Assembly: GCF_014635045.1 (NCBI RefSeq)
Contig: NZ_BMCF01000001.1
Coordinates: 186,001-250,000, forward strand
Direction of reading: 5' to 3'
Origin: Staphylococcus nepalensis
Lineage (GTDB): Bacteria > Bacillota > Bacilli > Staphylococcales > Staphylococcaceae
DNA length: 64,000 bases
The notes under the pieces were generated by a model, which did no database searches, was not told the DNA's origin, and saw only the letters and a program-made list of their open reading frames with translations. The position numbers and the translations under genes were made by a program. This document shows, piece after piece, positions 37,467 to 46,071 of this stretch (position 1 is the first letter of the stretch; every line of letters starts with the position of its first letter).

Positions 37467-38405
37467 TTATTCAATTAATTCTATATATTCATCAAATGTA
37501 TACTTTTCTGTTATCTCATTAATAAGTTCTAATTGTGTTTCATGATACATTGACCTATCTTCTGGATTAATGATACAAAAATGCCCTTCGCTATATAGTG
37601 ATAATGCTTTATCTATAGCAAGTTGGTAACCTCCAGTAATTAAGTAATTTTTTGTCGCCTTTTGTTTAAAATAATTTTCACAATCGATTTCAGACATTAA
37701 TGAACCAACTAAAACCAAGCCAGGTGATCCTGCTTGTCTTTTTATAATTTGACCAATTGTCGTCACAGTTCCCTTAATTACTTTTTCCTGATAAGTAGAA
37801 ATGTTATATACAACAACTACTGGGTAATCTATCTCTGTTTTCTGGTAGATTTGAGTCATCATTTCATTTAAATTTTTAATTCCCATATAAATAGCCAACG
37901 TGCCGTTTTTTAAGATTGCACTTATATCTACTTTTTTATGATTCTCTTTGCAAAAGTGCCCCGTTGTATAAGTAACATTTGTAGCAATTTTCCGTCCAGT
38001 AAGGCCCTGACCCATTATTGCCACTGCTGCACTAGCAGAAGTAATACCAGGTACAATTTCACAATCAATATTTTGTGCCTTTAAAGCAACGACTTCCTCA
38101 CGCACTCGTCCGAAAATAGCTGGATCTCCACCCTTTAATCTCACAACACAACCATGTGAACTAGCTGCATCAATAAGTTGCCTATTAATTTCAGCTTGTT
38201 GAATATGTTTGTGGTAAGGTTGTTTTCCAACGTTAATGACTTTTATACCAGGCTTAGCTAGCTGTAAAATAAACGGATTTACAAGCCGATCGTATAAAAT
38301 AATATCGGCTTGTCTTATCAAACGTTCTGCTTTACGTGTTAACAAATCTGGATCGCCTGGCCCAGCGCCAACAAGGTATACCTTCCCCTTCTTATTTAAA
38401 GACAT
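37467..38405 (-). CDS. sumT: Uroporphyrinogen-III C-methyltransferase (SUMT) for sirohaem
   Basis: 312 residues. The SUMT domain (5-245) has YLVGAGPGDPDLLTRKA, LYDRLV, VVRLKGGDPAIFGR and PGITSASAAVA, the SAM-binding signature of the family. A 60-residue C-terminal extension (after GSLMSE) has no recognised domain; it replaces neither SirB nor SirC, which are separate genes here. It makes precorrin-2 for the sirohaem of NirB. Start 38405 follows GGGGA; the longer frame to 38453 lies inside nirD. It overlaps nirD by ten bases. Confidence 0.92.
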   Translation of the reverse strand: MSLNKKGKVYLVGAGPGDPDLLTRKAERLIRQADIILYDRLVNPFILQLAKPGIKVINVGKQPYHKHIQQAEINRQLIDAASSHGCVVRLKGGDPAIFGRVREEVVALKAQNIDCEIVPGITSASAAVAIMGQGLTGRKIATNVTYTTGHFCKENHKKVDISAILKNGTLAIYMGIKNLNEMMTQIYQKTEIDYPVVVVYNISTYQEKVIKGTVTTIGQIIKRQAGSPGLVLVGSLMSEIDCENYFKQKATKNYLITGGYQLAIDKALSLYSEGHFCIINPEDRSMYHETQLELINEITEKYTFDEYIELIE

Positions 38406-38710
38406 ATATAAACATCCCCATCGTGTATCACCGCTTGATAAACCTCTACACAACCCGTATCTGGCGATTGCACTAATCCTGTATTCATATCAATTTTTTG
38501 ATCATGTAACGGACAATATACATAGTCTCCGCTAACAGTACCTTCTGATAATGGACCATCTTTATGTGGACATCGATTTTGAATTGCATGGATTTGTCCA
38601 TCTTCAGTTAAAAATAGGCCGATTTCTTTATCTTCAATAACAACTTTTTTACCAATCAAGGGCGTTAATGAATCAATTGAAGACACTTTAATTTTAGTTT
38701 TAGAATCCAT
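38396..38710 (-). CDS. nirD: Nitrite reductase small subunit NirD (Rieske-like)
   Basis: 104 residues. Both Rieske ligand boxes are intact, RCPHKDGPLSEG (C-x-H) and YCPLHDQKID (C-x2-H), so a [2Fe-2S] cluster is expected, unlike E. coli NirD. It is the partner of NirB in the NADH-dependent nitrite reductase. The gene begins three bases after the nirB stop. Confidence 0.93.
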   Translation of the reverse strand: MDSKTKIKVSSIDSLTPLIGKKVVIEDKEIGLFLTEDGQIHAIQNRCPHKDGPLSEGTVSGDYVYCPLHDQKIDMNTGLVQSPDTGCVEVYQAVIHDGDVYICL

Positions 38711-38713
38711 GAT

Positions 38714-41119
38714 TTACACCTTCTCTACTTCAAATATTTGTCGTGCTTTTTTATGGTTTAAAAGTGCTGACCATGGCTCTTTATCCATTGCACTTTTAAC
38801 TTTCATAATACGTTCATATAGTGTTGTTTGCTTTTTTTCATCCAATAAGATTGTGCTCACATTTTCAAAACCTAAACGTTCTAACCAGGGGGCTGTACGC
38901 TCTGCATAAATACCTGTTTCTCTATAATATTGCATAAACGCCCCACACAATTTGATAACTTCATCTTCCGTTTCGACTGTTGTTAAATATTGGCCAATAG
39001 TTACTTCAGTACCGCCATTGCCTCCAATATAAATTTGGAAACCATTTTCAACGCTAATAACACCAAAGTCTTTCACACCTGATTCTACACAGCTTCTGGG
39101 ACACCCCGAAACACCCATTTTAAATTTATGCGGTGTATCAATATATTCAAATGCTTCTTCTAAACGAATGCCTAAACGTGTAGTGAATTGTGTACCAAAT
39201 CTACAAAATGCTTTACCCACACAACTTTTTACTGAACGTGTTTTTTTACCATACGCTGACGCTGAACGCATGCCTAAGTCTGACCACACTTTAGGTAATA
39301 ATTCTTTCTTAATTCCATAAAGGCCAATACGCTGTGACCCTGTCACTTTAACAAGTGGCACGTTGTATTTTTTAGCAACTTCGCCTAATCTAATCAGTTG
39401 TTCAGCGTCTGTGACACCGCCCCGCATTTGAGGAATAACAGAGAATGTGCCGTCATTTTGAATATTGGCATGATAGCGTTCATTGGCAAAACGTGATTCA
39501 ATTTCATCTGTATGTTGGAACGGGTGGATCATATTGAGATAATAATTAATAGCTGGACGACATTTTGGACACCCATTTTTATCTTTAAAATCCAAAGCAT
39601 GACGCACTTCTTTAGAGGTTTTAAGTGATTTTGCTCTAATTTGCGTTACAATTTGATCACGTGTCAAATCAGTACATGCACAAATGCCTGCCGGTTTATT
39701 TGCTACAAAATCATCCCCTAGTGTATGTTCAAGAATTTGTCCTATTTGTCCTTTACACTTTCCACAAGAATTACCTGCTTTCGTTAATTGCGTTACTTCG
39801 TCAATACTTGTTAACCCATTTTGTGTTATCGCATCAACGATAGTACCTTTATTGACGCCATTACAGCCACAGACTGTTTCATCGTCAGCCATATCCGCAA
39901 TATTTAGACCGCTTGATTCACTGCCTTTATGTAAAAGCGAAACCATAGTATAGTCTTGAATTTCTTCTTTTTTCTTCATCATATTAAAAAATCTGGAGCC
40001 ATCTTCTATGTCACCGTATAGCACTGCGCCAACAATATTGTCTCCTTTTAGAAAAACTTTTTTATAATGTTTATTAACGCTATCGAAGATTTCTATGCCT
40101 TTCACTTCAGCATCTTCACGTATTTGTCCAGCGCTATATAAATCACAACCTGATACTTTTAACGATGTGAACGTAGTCGATCCTTGATACCCTTCAGTTG
40201 GCATATGTGTTAAATAATCTGCTAACACCCTGCCTTGTTCATATAATGGAGCTACTAATCCATAAGTTTGTCCTCTATGTTCAGCACATTCTCCCACTGC
40301 ATAAATGGATTCGTCACTTGTTCGCATAAAATCGTTCACCACAATACCTCTATTTACCTCCAACCCACATGATTGTGCCACTTGAGTATATGGACGAATG
40401 CCTACAGCCATCACAACTAAATCTGCTTTCAAGGTAGTCCCATCTGCTAATTCTATCCCTGTTACATCATGTTCACCTAATATTTTTTCTGTACGTGCTT
40501 CCATTTTAAAATGCATACCTTGAGCTTCTAAATCTGCTTTAAGTAATTCACCGGCTTTTTTATCTAATTGCATTTCCATCAACCATTCTGCAAGATGAAT
40601 TACAGTAACTTCCATGCCTTGATCCATTAAACCGCGTGCACATTCTAAACCTAATAAACCACCGCCTATTACGATTGCATGTTTATTTGTTTGAGCAATC
40701 TCAATCATACGTTCAGTATCATCTATGGTTCTCCATCCTATTACACTATTTAATTGAGAACCTGGAATTGGTAGCACAAACGCACTTGACCCTGTAGCAA
40801 ATATACAAATATCGTAATGGAATTGTTTGTTTTTTTCTGTGATAATTTCTTTTTTCTCACGATTAACTGATATAACTGGATCATTTGTAACCAATTCAAT
40901 GCCATGTGTTTTATACCATTGATAACTATTCATAATGGTTTCTTTAACAGACATTTTCTTCTGCAAAATATTAGAAAGCATGATTCGATTATAATTTGGG
41001 TAGGGTTCTTTACCAATGATAGTAATTTCGTATTGCTCAGAGTCTCTTTCTAATATTTCTTCAATCGTGCGTAAACCTGCCATTCCATTTCCTATCATTA
41101 CTAATCGTTTTTTAGACAT
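38714..41119 (-). CDS. nirB: NADH-dependent assimilatory/detoxifying nitrite reductase large subunit
   Basis: 801 residues. FAD/NAD domains (1-300; GNGMAGLRTIEEIL and IGGGLLGLECARGL) are followed by a BFD-like [2Fe-2S] domain (about 420-475; CGCNGVNKG and CGKCKGQIG). The sirohaem/[4Fe-4S] module has CVGKAFCRFGTQ and GVSGCPRSC. It reduces nitrite to ammonium in the cytosol, removing the product of NarG and reoxidising NADH. ATG 41119 follows GAGGAGG; the first in-frame ATG at 41134 lacks one. It overlaps the sirC-like stop by eight bases. Confidence 0.95.
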   Translation of the reverse strand: MSKKRLVMIGNGMAGLRTIEEILERDSEQYEITIIGKEPYPNYNRIMLSNILQKKMSVKETIMNSYQWYKTHGIELVTNDPVISVNREKKEIITEKNKQFHYDICIFATGSSAFVLPIPGSQLNSVIGWRTIDDTERMIEIAQTNKHAIVIGGGLLGLECARGLMDQGMEVTVIHLAEWLMEMQLDKKAGELLKADLEAQGMHFKMEARTEKILGEHDVTGIELADGTTLKADLVVMAVGIRPYTQVAQSCGLEVNRGIVVNDFMRTSDESIYAVGECAEHRGQTYGLVAPLYEQGRVLADYLTHMPTEGYQGSTTFTSLKVSGCDLYSAGQIREDAEVKGIEIFDSVNKHYKKVFLKGDNIVGAVLYGDIEDGSRFFNMMKKKEEIQDYTMVSLLHKGSESSGLNIADMADDETVCGCNGVNKGTIVDAITQNGLTSIDEVTQLTKAGNSCGKCKGQIGQILEHTLGDDFVANKPAGICACTDLTRDQIVTQIRAKSLKTSKEVRHALDFKDKNGCPKCRPAINYYLNMIHPFQHTDEIESRFANERYHANIQNDGTFSVIPQMRGGVTDAEQLIRLGEVAKKYNVPLVKVTGSQRIGLYGIKKELLPKVWSDLGMRSASAYGKKTRSVKSCVGKAFCRFGTQFTTRLGIRLEEAFEYIDTPHKFKMGVSGCPRSCVESGVKDFGVISVENGFQIYIGGNGGTEVTIGQYLTTVETEDEVIKLCGAFMQYYRETGIYAERTAPWLERLGFENVSTILLDEKKQTTLYERIMKVKSAMDKEPWSALLNHKKARQIFEVEKV

Positions 41120-41576
41120 GTTTATCCTCCTCATATACTTCTGCTAAAAACTGCTGTACTGCATGTGATACTTTCTTGACTTTGTTATAGTCTGTACCAT
41201 TTGATCTAAATAAAATTTTCAAATCATGGTACTGAATTTCTGGCATATTATAGAAATCTGATTGTGTTTTGTCCCCTGTATGGTTAACAAGTTGATGTGG
41301 TAGTGCATCCTTTTTAACTTGATTATTTACTGAGGTATCGTTTGTTGCGATGATAATCATATCTGCTTTTTTAATGTCTTTACTGTCATAAGTTTTAGTT
41401 ATTAATTTCAAGTTGGGGTGTTCTGTTTCAAAGAACTCTGGTAAAAATGTTTTGCTTATGATTGTTAATGAAATAATATCCTCATTAACTAATTGTTGAA
41501 ATTTTCGATAAGCAATTTTTCCGCCACCTATAATGACAACTTGCTTATCAGCTAAATTGAGTTGTATCGGGTACAT
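41112..41576 (-). CDS. sirC: Precorrin-2 dehydrogenase-like protein (SirC/Met8 N-terminal type)
   Basis: 154 residues. YPIQLNLADKQVVIIGGGKIAYRKFQQL is the NAD-binding Rossmann start of SirC. ADMIIIATNDTSVNNQVKKDA and VNHTGDKTQSDFYNMPEI follow, where the conserved DxxxCDFxxP of the family appears as DKTQSDFYNMPE. It oxidises precorrin-2 to sirohydrochlorin. It is shorter than Met8 because the ferrochelatase is separate (next gene). Start follows GGAGG; the gene overlaps nirR by 29 bases. Confidence 0.85.
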   Translation of the reverse strand: MYPIQLNLADKQVVIIGGGKIAYRKFQQLVNEDIISLTIISKTFLPEFFETEHPNLKLITKTYDSKDIKKADMIIIATNDTSVNNQVKKDALPHQLVNHTGDKTQSDFYNMPEIQYHDLKILFRSNGTDYNKVKKVSHAVQQFLAEVYEEDKHV

Positions 41577-42297
41577 GATTACGTGCCTCCAATTGGGTAA
41601 TTTGGTCTTTAATAATCAATTCCAATAAAGGGTGAAAATTTAATGATTTTGTAAATTCAATACAGCTATTATTTCTCATATATTGAATTTCACTTTTCAT
41701 TTTATGAACTAAAAACCCATCGTATAAAAAGACAGGAACTACCAATATTTCTCCGCCCTCTGCCAATATCTCAGGTAACCGTTTTTTATAGCTATAATCC
41801 CCATATAGCATCACCATATTGATAGGTTTATTAGCAACATTACAATTATTTATTACTTGTTTAAGTTGTTCATTCGGTTGCTTATAACGTTCACTACCAT
41901 GCGCAATAAAAACTATTTTGCTAATGGATGGGCTAACATACAGCGCGTTTTTAATTCTTTCATTTATGATGTTAACGATATGGTAGTGTGTTCCTAATGG
42001 TTGTGTAACCTGATACTCTATATACGGGTAATTGTTTTTAAGATGCTGTAATATTGTCGGGATATCTTGCAAATAATGTTTAGCTGAAAATAATAAAAGC
42101 GGTACGATGTTAAATTCATGTACACCTTGTTTCACTAGACTTGAAATCATGTTATATAAATGGTTAATATCACTTTCCAAAAATGTAATGTGAAAGTTGA
42201 TACCACTTTCTTTCATTAGTCTATAGATGAATCGTTGTAACGCCTCATTTTGATAACCTCGTCTCATACCATGTATAACGAGTATATTTTCTCCCAT
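41548..42297 (-). CDS. nirR: Sirohydrochlorin ferrochelatase, NirR/SirB (CbiX family)
   Basis: 249 residues with two CbiX-like halves. The metal-binding His at the N terminus (ILVIHGMRRG) and a second (KIVFIAHGSERYKQPNEQ) are in place; VPLLLFSAKHYLQDIP and VPVFLYDGFLVHKM are the matching halves. It inserts Fe2+ into sirohydrochlorin to give sirohaem. Named NirR in S. carnosus, where it was first thought to be a regulator. The start 42297 has GGGAGGGGG upstream; 42339 gives an unsupported extension. First gene of the nir operon. Confidence 0.88.
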   Translation of the reverse strand: MGENILVIHGMRRGYQNEALQRFIYRLMKESGINFHITFLESDINHLYNMISSLVKQGVHEFNIVPLLLFSAKHYLQDIPTILQHLKNNYPYIEYQVTQPLGTHYHIVNIINERIKNALYVSPSISKIVFIAHGSERYKQPNEQLKQVINNCNVANKPINMVMLYGDYSYKKRLPEILAEGGEILVVPVFLYDGFLVHKMKSEIQYMRNNSCIEFTKSLNFHPLLELIIKDQITQLEARNHVPDTTQFS

Positions 42298-42345
42298 GGC
42301 GCCCCCTCCCTTTACACTTGAATTGTAATATATTTCCAATGCTTT

Positions 42346-42363
42346 TTGTGAACAAATTCACAA
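42346..42363. promoter_or_regulatory. Rex operator at the nirR promoter
   Basis: TTGTGAACAAATTCACAA is a perfect inverted repeat matching the Rex consensus apart from one C in the centre. On the minus strand the -35 TTGTTC lies inside it, 17 bases before TATATT (42332-42327). Confidence 0.82.
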
Positions 42364-42367
42364 AAAG

Positions 42368-42415
42368 TAAAAAAATAGGGAATCCCCTTAGTGAAAAACT
42401 AAAGGAATTCCCTAT
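42368..42415 (-). terminator. GNAT-gene terminator whose arms match the NreC motif
   Basis: ATAGGGAAT...ATTCCCTAT with inner CTTAGT/ACTAAAG forms a stem followed on the minus strand by seven Ts. The left arm, TAGGGAATCCCCTT (42376-42389), also fits TAGGG-N4-CCCTA at 9 of 10, and the right arm at 8 of 10. Confidence 0.8.
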
Positions 42416-42437
42416 CATTTATTTAATTTTTATATCA

Positions 42438-42974
42438 TTAAAACGGCGGTTCGCCCAACACGTCTTCATCAAATCGTTCTGGAATCAATACTTTTCTCAT
42501 AATAACGCCTAAATCGCCATCATCGCTTTCATGCTCTGCGTATATTTCATAACCTCTTTTTTTGTAAATATCTAATAACCATGGATGTTTACGCGCAGAA
42601 GTTCCTAACGTAACTGCTGGTACTTTCAGTGTGTCTCTGAGATATGTCTCTTCAACATATCTCAACAATTTACCGCCTAAACCCTGTCCATCATATGATG
42701 GCTTAGTAGCAAACCACCATACAAATGGATAAATAGAAATACGGCGTTTACTTTCCCAAGGATAGCGCACTGTTATTGTAGAAATAATTTCTGACTCATT
42801 TTCCAAGACAAATGTTGTACCAGTTTGTAAATTCTTTTCAACCATTTCAACAGTAGCATTGACAGATGGCCAATCAATACCTAATTCTCTTAACGGCGTA
42901 AAAGCCTCATACATTAATTTTTGTAATTCTACTGCATCATCGATAACAGCAATTCTAATATTATATTCAGACAT
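42438..42974 (-). CDS. GNAT-family N-acetyltransferase
   Basis: 178 residues. The GNAT core includes WFATKPSYDGQGLGGKLLRYVEE (acetyl-CoA pyrophosphate loop, Q/R-x-x-G-x-G variant), VTLGTSARKHPWLLDIYKKRGYEIYAE and an acidic C terminus. The substrate is unknown. It sits between nirC and the nir operon on the same strand, with its own terminator, so it is an insertion in the functional cluster rather than an evident part of it. Start follows GGGAGTG. Confidence 0.8.
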   Translation of the reverse strand: MSEYNIRIAVIDDAVELQKLMYEAFTPLRELGIDWPSVNATVEMVEKNLQTGTTFVLENESEIISTITVRYPWESKRRISIYPFVWWFATKPSYDGQGLGGKLLRYVEETYLRDTLKVPAVTLGTSARKHPWLLDIYKKRGYEIYAEHESDDGDLGVIMRKVLIPERFDEDVLGEPPF

Positions 42975-43305
42975 TATGTCACTCCCTAACGTTTCTCATC
43001 TATGCAATGATTTGAACTATACTGAGATCATTAATCACAATAAATACAATATTGTTTCTTTATAAATGAGTCAATTGATTTGTTTTATTTACTCACTAGA
43101 ACACTAGAGCGCCAAAAACAATTTGTTGAGTGATTTAGCGATTATTTAAAATACGATATAAACCCCTTTACACCACTTGCTGATTTTATATTCGAGGCTA
43201 ATCTATTTATTAATAGACAGCGCTTAAACTAAAAAAAGCTATGAAGAAACCTAACGTGAGAGGTACTCCACAGCTCAATTAACTATATTTAATTGGTTCA
43301 TTTAT
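42975..43305. other. Gene-free interval with the nirC terminator
   Basis: On the minus strand AGCT, TG, AG and ACC pair with GGT, CT, CA and AGCT across single mismatches, followed by TTTTTTT (hairpin at 43231-43275). The rest of the interval shows no feature beyond the GNAT leader. Confidence 0.55.
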
Positions 43306-44124
43306 TTAATTATGCAAGCTATCTCGTTTACCATTCAAGTAAGCATAGACTAAGCCTACGAATAGACCTCCACCAATAAAGTTACCAATAAAGGCAAATA
43401 CGATATTTTTTAAAACATGTAACCAAACGACAGCATCAAAGTTATAAAATAACATGCCTGCATATAATCCAGCATTAAACACCACATGTTCATATCCCAT
43501 AAATACAAAGACAATCACACCACATGCAATGAAAAAGGCTTTTGATAAACCATCTTTAAATTGAATAGAAACATAGATACCAATATTTATAAAAAAGTTA
43601 CAGAAAATAGCTTTACCTAAAATGGCATACCATGAGGTATCGATCGTTTTTCCATCTACAAGTTCAGTCAAACTTGTAACCATTTCAGAAGTCATAATTG
43701 GCGTAAATTTCATCAAGCCAAATAATATGATGCCACCAATCATATTAAAAAAGAAACATACTAACATGATAATAAAAGCTTTATTCATACCGATTAACTT
43801 ATAATACCAGCCAACTGTTAAATACATAAAATTACTAGTTAATAATTCAGAATGTGTTAACACAATTAATACTAAGGCTAAACTAAATGAAATAGCGCCT
43901 AATAAGTTAATGACACCTTCATTTGCACCAACCATTTGTGTCTTAAGCGCTAGCATAAAAACTGTCACAATAGCTAATAAGAAGCCTGACATAATTGATT
44001 TTAAAGCATAACGTCCGCGGGTTTGATCAAACATAACTTCTTTCATCTGTACCTGATTGTTAATATTATCAATTGTTTCTCTAGACATATATGTATCTTT
44101 AATAGATTTATGATTTTCTATCAT
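43306..44124 (-). CDS. nirC: Formate/nitrite transporter family protein NirC
   Basis: 272 residues, six membrane helices. FNT features include SGFLLAIVTVFMLALKTQM, LTHSELLTSNFMYLTVG, FFNMIGGIILFG, AIFCNFFINIGIYVSIQFKD and GYEHVVFNAGLYAGML (with the central His), ending FIGNFIGGGLFVGLVY. It is thought to move nitrite across the membrane for NirBD. Start 44124 follows GGGGGGGAGTG; the track to 44169 has no ribosome site. Confidence 0.9.
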   Translation of the reverse strand: MIENHKSIKDTYMSRETIDNINNQVQMKEVMFDQTRGRYALKSIMSGFLLAIVTVFMLALKTQMVGANEGVINLLGAISFSLALVLIVLTHSELLTSNFMYLTVGWYYKLIGMNKAFIIMLVCFFFNMIGGIILFGLMKFTPIMTSEMVTSLTELVDGKTIDTSWYAILGKAIFCNFFINIGIYVSIQFKDGLSKAFFIACGVIVFVFMGYEHVVFNAGLYAGMLFYNFDAVVWLHVLKNIVFAFIGNFIGGGLFVGLVYAYLNGKRDSLHN

Positions 44125-44181
44125 AATGACACTCCCCCCCTTATAAATTTCATCGAATAAACACCCCACACGTATAAATCT

Positions 44182-44222
44182 ATTGTATTATTTTTCATTC
44201 AAATTTAATAGGGTGTAAGCTA
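44182..44222 (-). promoter_or_regulatory. nirC promoter with NreC-like box
   Basis: TAGGGTGTAAGCTA (44209-44222) fits the NreC motif at 8 of 10. A -10 TACAAT lies at 44187-44182 after TTTGAATGAAAAATAA, a segment resembling the narG promoter (TTTGTGAAAAAAAG before TACAAT). Confidence 0.5.
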
Positions 44223-44434
44223 TTTTTATATTTAAACACTTATTTTTGAGATGGTATATAGAAATGCGCATGCTTATAATGATATAGAAGATGTGAACAA
44301 TCAAATGGTACGCCAGTCGTAGTATAAAATGTAAAGATAGCTCGTTTATTAGTTCGTAGGTTTAACCAATTAAATGAATGAATCAGGATATGTAGAAATC
44401 AGAAAAATAATAGCTTAACAAGTTTGAAAATTTT

Positions 44435-44489
44435 ATAAAAACAAATAAACGTCAATTTCTATTGAAAAAATATAGAAATTGACGTTTAT
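44435..44489 (-). terminator. Perfect 18-base-pair hairpin
   Basis: ATAAACGTCAATTTCTAT (44445-44462) is the exact complement of 44472-44489 with a nine-base loop. The minus strand continues TTGTTTTTATAAAATTTT. It is about 170 bases past the small membrane gene's stop. Other parts of 44125-44656 hold the nirC promoter and repeat copy C. Confidence 0.7.
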
Positions 44490-44526
44490 GTTTTAGTCAG
44501 AGGTATTTATCTTTCAACCTCATTTA

Positions 44527-44648
44527 AGATGATATCGGCAATAGATAACTAGAGTGAGCATAAACTTTAACCAATTTTTTCATTCCTTACCATGGTTGCC
44601 TGAATAAAATCATAAATGCTTGTTAACTAACGAAACTTTTTATTCTAG
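44527..44648 (+). repeat. Degenerate intergenic repeat, copy C
   Basis: ATGATATCGGCAATAGATAA then CTAGAGTGAGCAT; tail TAACGAAACTTTTTA near 44627. It matches copies A and B. Confidence 0.5.
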
Positions 44649-44656
44649 TTTTCTTA

Positions 44657-44833
44657 TTATTTTTTTAATTTTGTCAGTGTGTGTAGGCCATAGGCAAAAA
44701 TACCATAACCTGCTAAAGTACGTAAAAACCATTTGAATGTGCTGCTACGTAAACTTTTTTCATTTAACAAAACAGCTGGTACAAGCGTACTAACAGCATA
44801 CAACCCCAAAACTTTTAAATAACGTTTATACAA
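44657..44833 (-). CDS. Small membrane protein of unknown function
   Basis: About 58 residues with two hydrophobic stretches (about 7-23 and 36-53) joined by a short basic loop; Lys-rich C terminus. I do not recognise a family. The best start is TTG 44833, six bases after GAGGTG; the GTG at 44842 overlaps that site. It stands alone between the nirC region and the SRPBCC gene. Confidence 0.6.
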   Translation of the reverse strand: MYKRYLKVLGLYAVSTLVPAVLLNEKSLRSSTFKWFLRTLAGYGIFAYGLHTLTKLKK

Positions 44834-44913
44834 TACACTCACCTCATTTCACTTTTATTATAACTAAAAGTGACGATGTGTGAGCACTCTAATTTTTACA
44901 TATCTTTGACTTT

Positions 44914-45387
44914 TTACATATTTTTTAAAAGTGATTCTAAATTATCAAACGTGCTATTCATACCATCTTCTACGCCCATATCTAATAATTGCCGTGCTGA
45001 TTTTGGATGAGGTAGTTCAGCTGTAGAAATAATACGTGTAATCGTGTCATCTTTTTGTTCTATTTGAATGATATTATGCATACCAGCCATATTTTTATCA
45101 ATATGACCTTCCTTGTCAGCAAAGTAATCGTAATAATCAATCAAATTCGGTTCTTTTACTTCATTATATTTTGTTAATGTATAACTGGCGCCTTGATTAG
45201 TATATATTGCAAAAAAGGCTTGTCCTCCTTTTTTAATATTGAATTCAAATACTTCAGTTGTTGCATTTTGTGGGTGAAACCACTGTTCAAATAAAGCACG
45301 TTCTGTATAAGCTTGAAAAATTTGTTCTGCTGTTGCTTCAAAATCTCTTTTGAAAATAATTTTATTTTCGTTCACTTCTATTCCCAT
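44914..45387 (-). CDS. SRPBCC/AHSA1-type protein
   Basis: 157 residues, START-like fold of the activator-of-Hsp90 homologue group: IIFKRDFEATAEQIFQAYTERALFEQWFHP at the N terminus, and GGQAFFAIYTNQGASYTLTKYNEV in the middle, and the long C-terminal helix. These small ligand-binding proteins lack known activity here. It lies 15 bases downstream of the HhH-NTF2 gene and is probably co-transcribed with it. Start follows AAGGAG. Confidence 0.8.
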   Translation of the reverse strand: MGIEVNENKIIFKRDFEATAEQIFQAYTERALFEQWFHPQNATTEVFEFNIKKGGQAFFAIYTNQGASYTLTKYNEVKEPNLIDYYDYFADKEGHIDKNMAGMHNIIQIEQKDDTITRIISTAELPHPKSARQLLDMGVEDGMNSTFDNLESLLKNM

Positions 45388-45402
45388 TTAATATACTCCT
45401 TC

Positions 45403-45990
45403 TTATGATTCGTTCATAATGACGTAAGACGTAACGATTTTTATTTTTGCATTTTTACTGTGACTCTCAAATTCAATAAAATCTGCAAAGTAAATTTTCA
45501 TACCATTAACATTTGTCTGAATACCGTGCATTGCCCCGAATTTTCCGTGTGTTAAATGATGTGTAACTTCAATTTTTTTAATTTCTGTGCTGTGTGCTTC
45601 TATTTCATTATAAAATTCATCTAAGCTTTTTAATTCAAATGCGCCTGGTACCTTCCAAATGAAATTAGAAACCACAATTTGTGATAACTTTGTTTTATCG
45701 GCTAATGCAGAAGCTAGTAGAAAGTCTAACATTATTCGACGTTTTGGCGCATTATCACACGCCACATCTCCAACCAATTCAAACGGTATTTCAGATAATT
45801 TTTCATTTTTAAATGATAGTCCTTGTTCTTTTAAGGCTTTGTCCAATCTATCTATCGCTTTTGGTCCTACGCCATGAATATCTAAAATAGACGTTCGGTC
45901 ATATTCTGCTACTTTTTCTAAAGTCATAACACCAATAGATTGCAATGCATTTGTAGCTGGACGTCCAATTTTAGGTAGCTCTGTTGCCAT
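45403..45990 (-). CDS. Helix-hairpin-helix / NTF2-like fusion protein
   Basis: 195 residues. The N-terminal 60 (LPKIGRPATNALQSIGVMTLEKVAEYDRTSILDIHGVGPKAIDRLDKAL) form paired helix-hairpin-helix motifs like those in RNA polymerase alpha C-terminal domains and DNA-repair proteins. The rest (about 75-195) looks like a SnoaL/NTF2 cone (MLDFLLASALADKT, LTHGKFGAMHGIQTNVNGMKIYFADFIEF). The mix of a nucleic-acid-type motif with a small-ligand fold is uncommon. Function unknown. Of two adjacent ATGs, 45990 has the better spacing from GAGGAGG. Confidence 0.7.
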   Translation of the reverse strand: MATELPKIGRPATNALQSIGVMTLEKVAEYDRTSILDIHGVGPKAIDRLDKALKEQGLSFKNEKLSEIPFELVGDVACDNAPKRRIMLDFLLASALADKTKLSQIVVSNFIWKVPGAFELKSLDEFYNEIEAHSTEIKKIEVTHHLTHGKFGAMHGIQTNVNGMKIYFADFIEFESHSKNAKIKIVTSYVIMNES

Positions 45991-46071
45991 CATTAGCCTC
46001 CTCTCTTAGTCATTATATACCCCCGTTAAATCTATTTTAGTTATGTGGTATATTTGTTATTAAATTATCAA

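Noticed and set aside
26757..44222. Recently acquired nitrate island
   Set aside because: Gene order and base composition look like the core staphylococcal arrangement, with no integrase, tRNA end or direct repeats at the borders.
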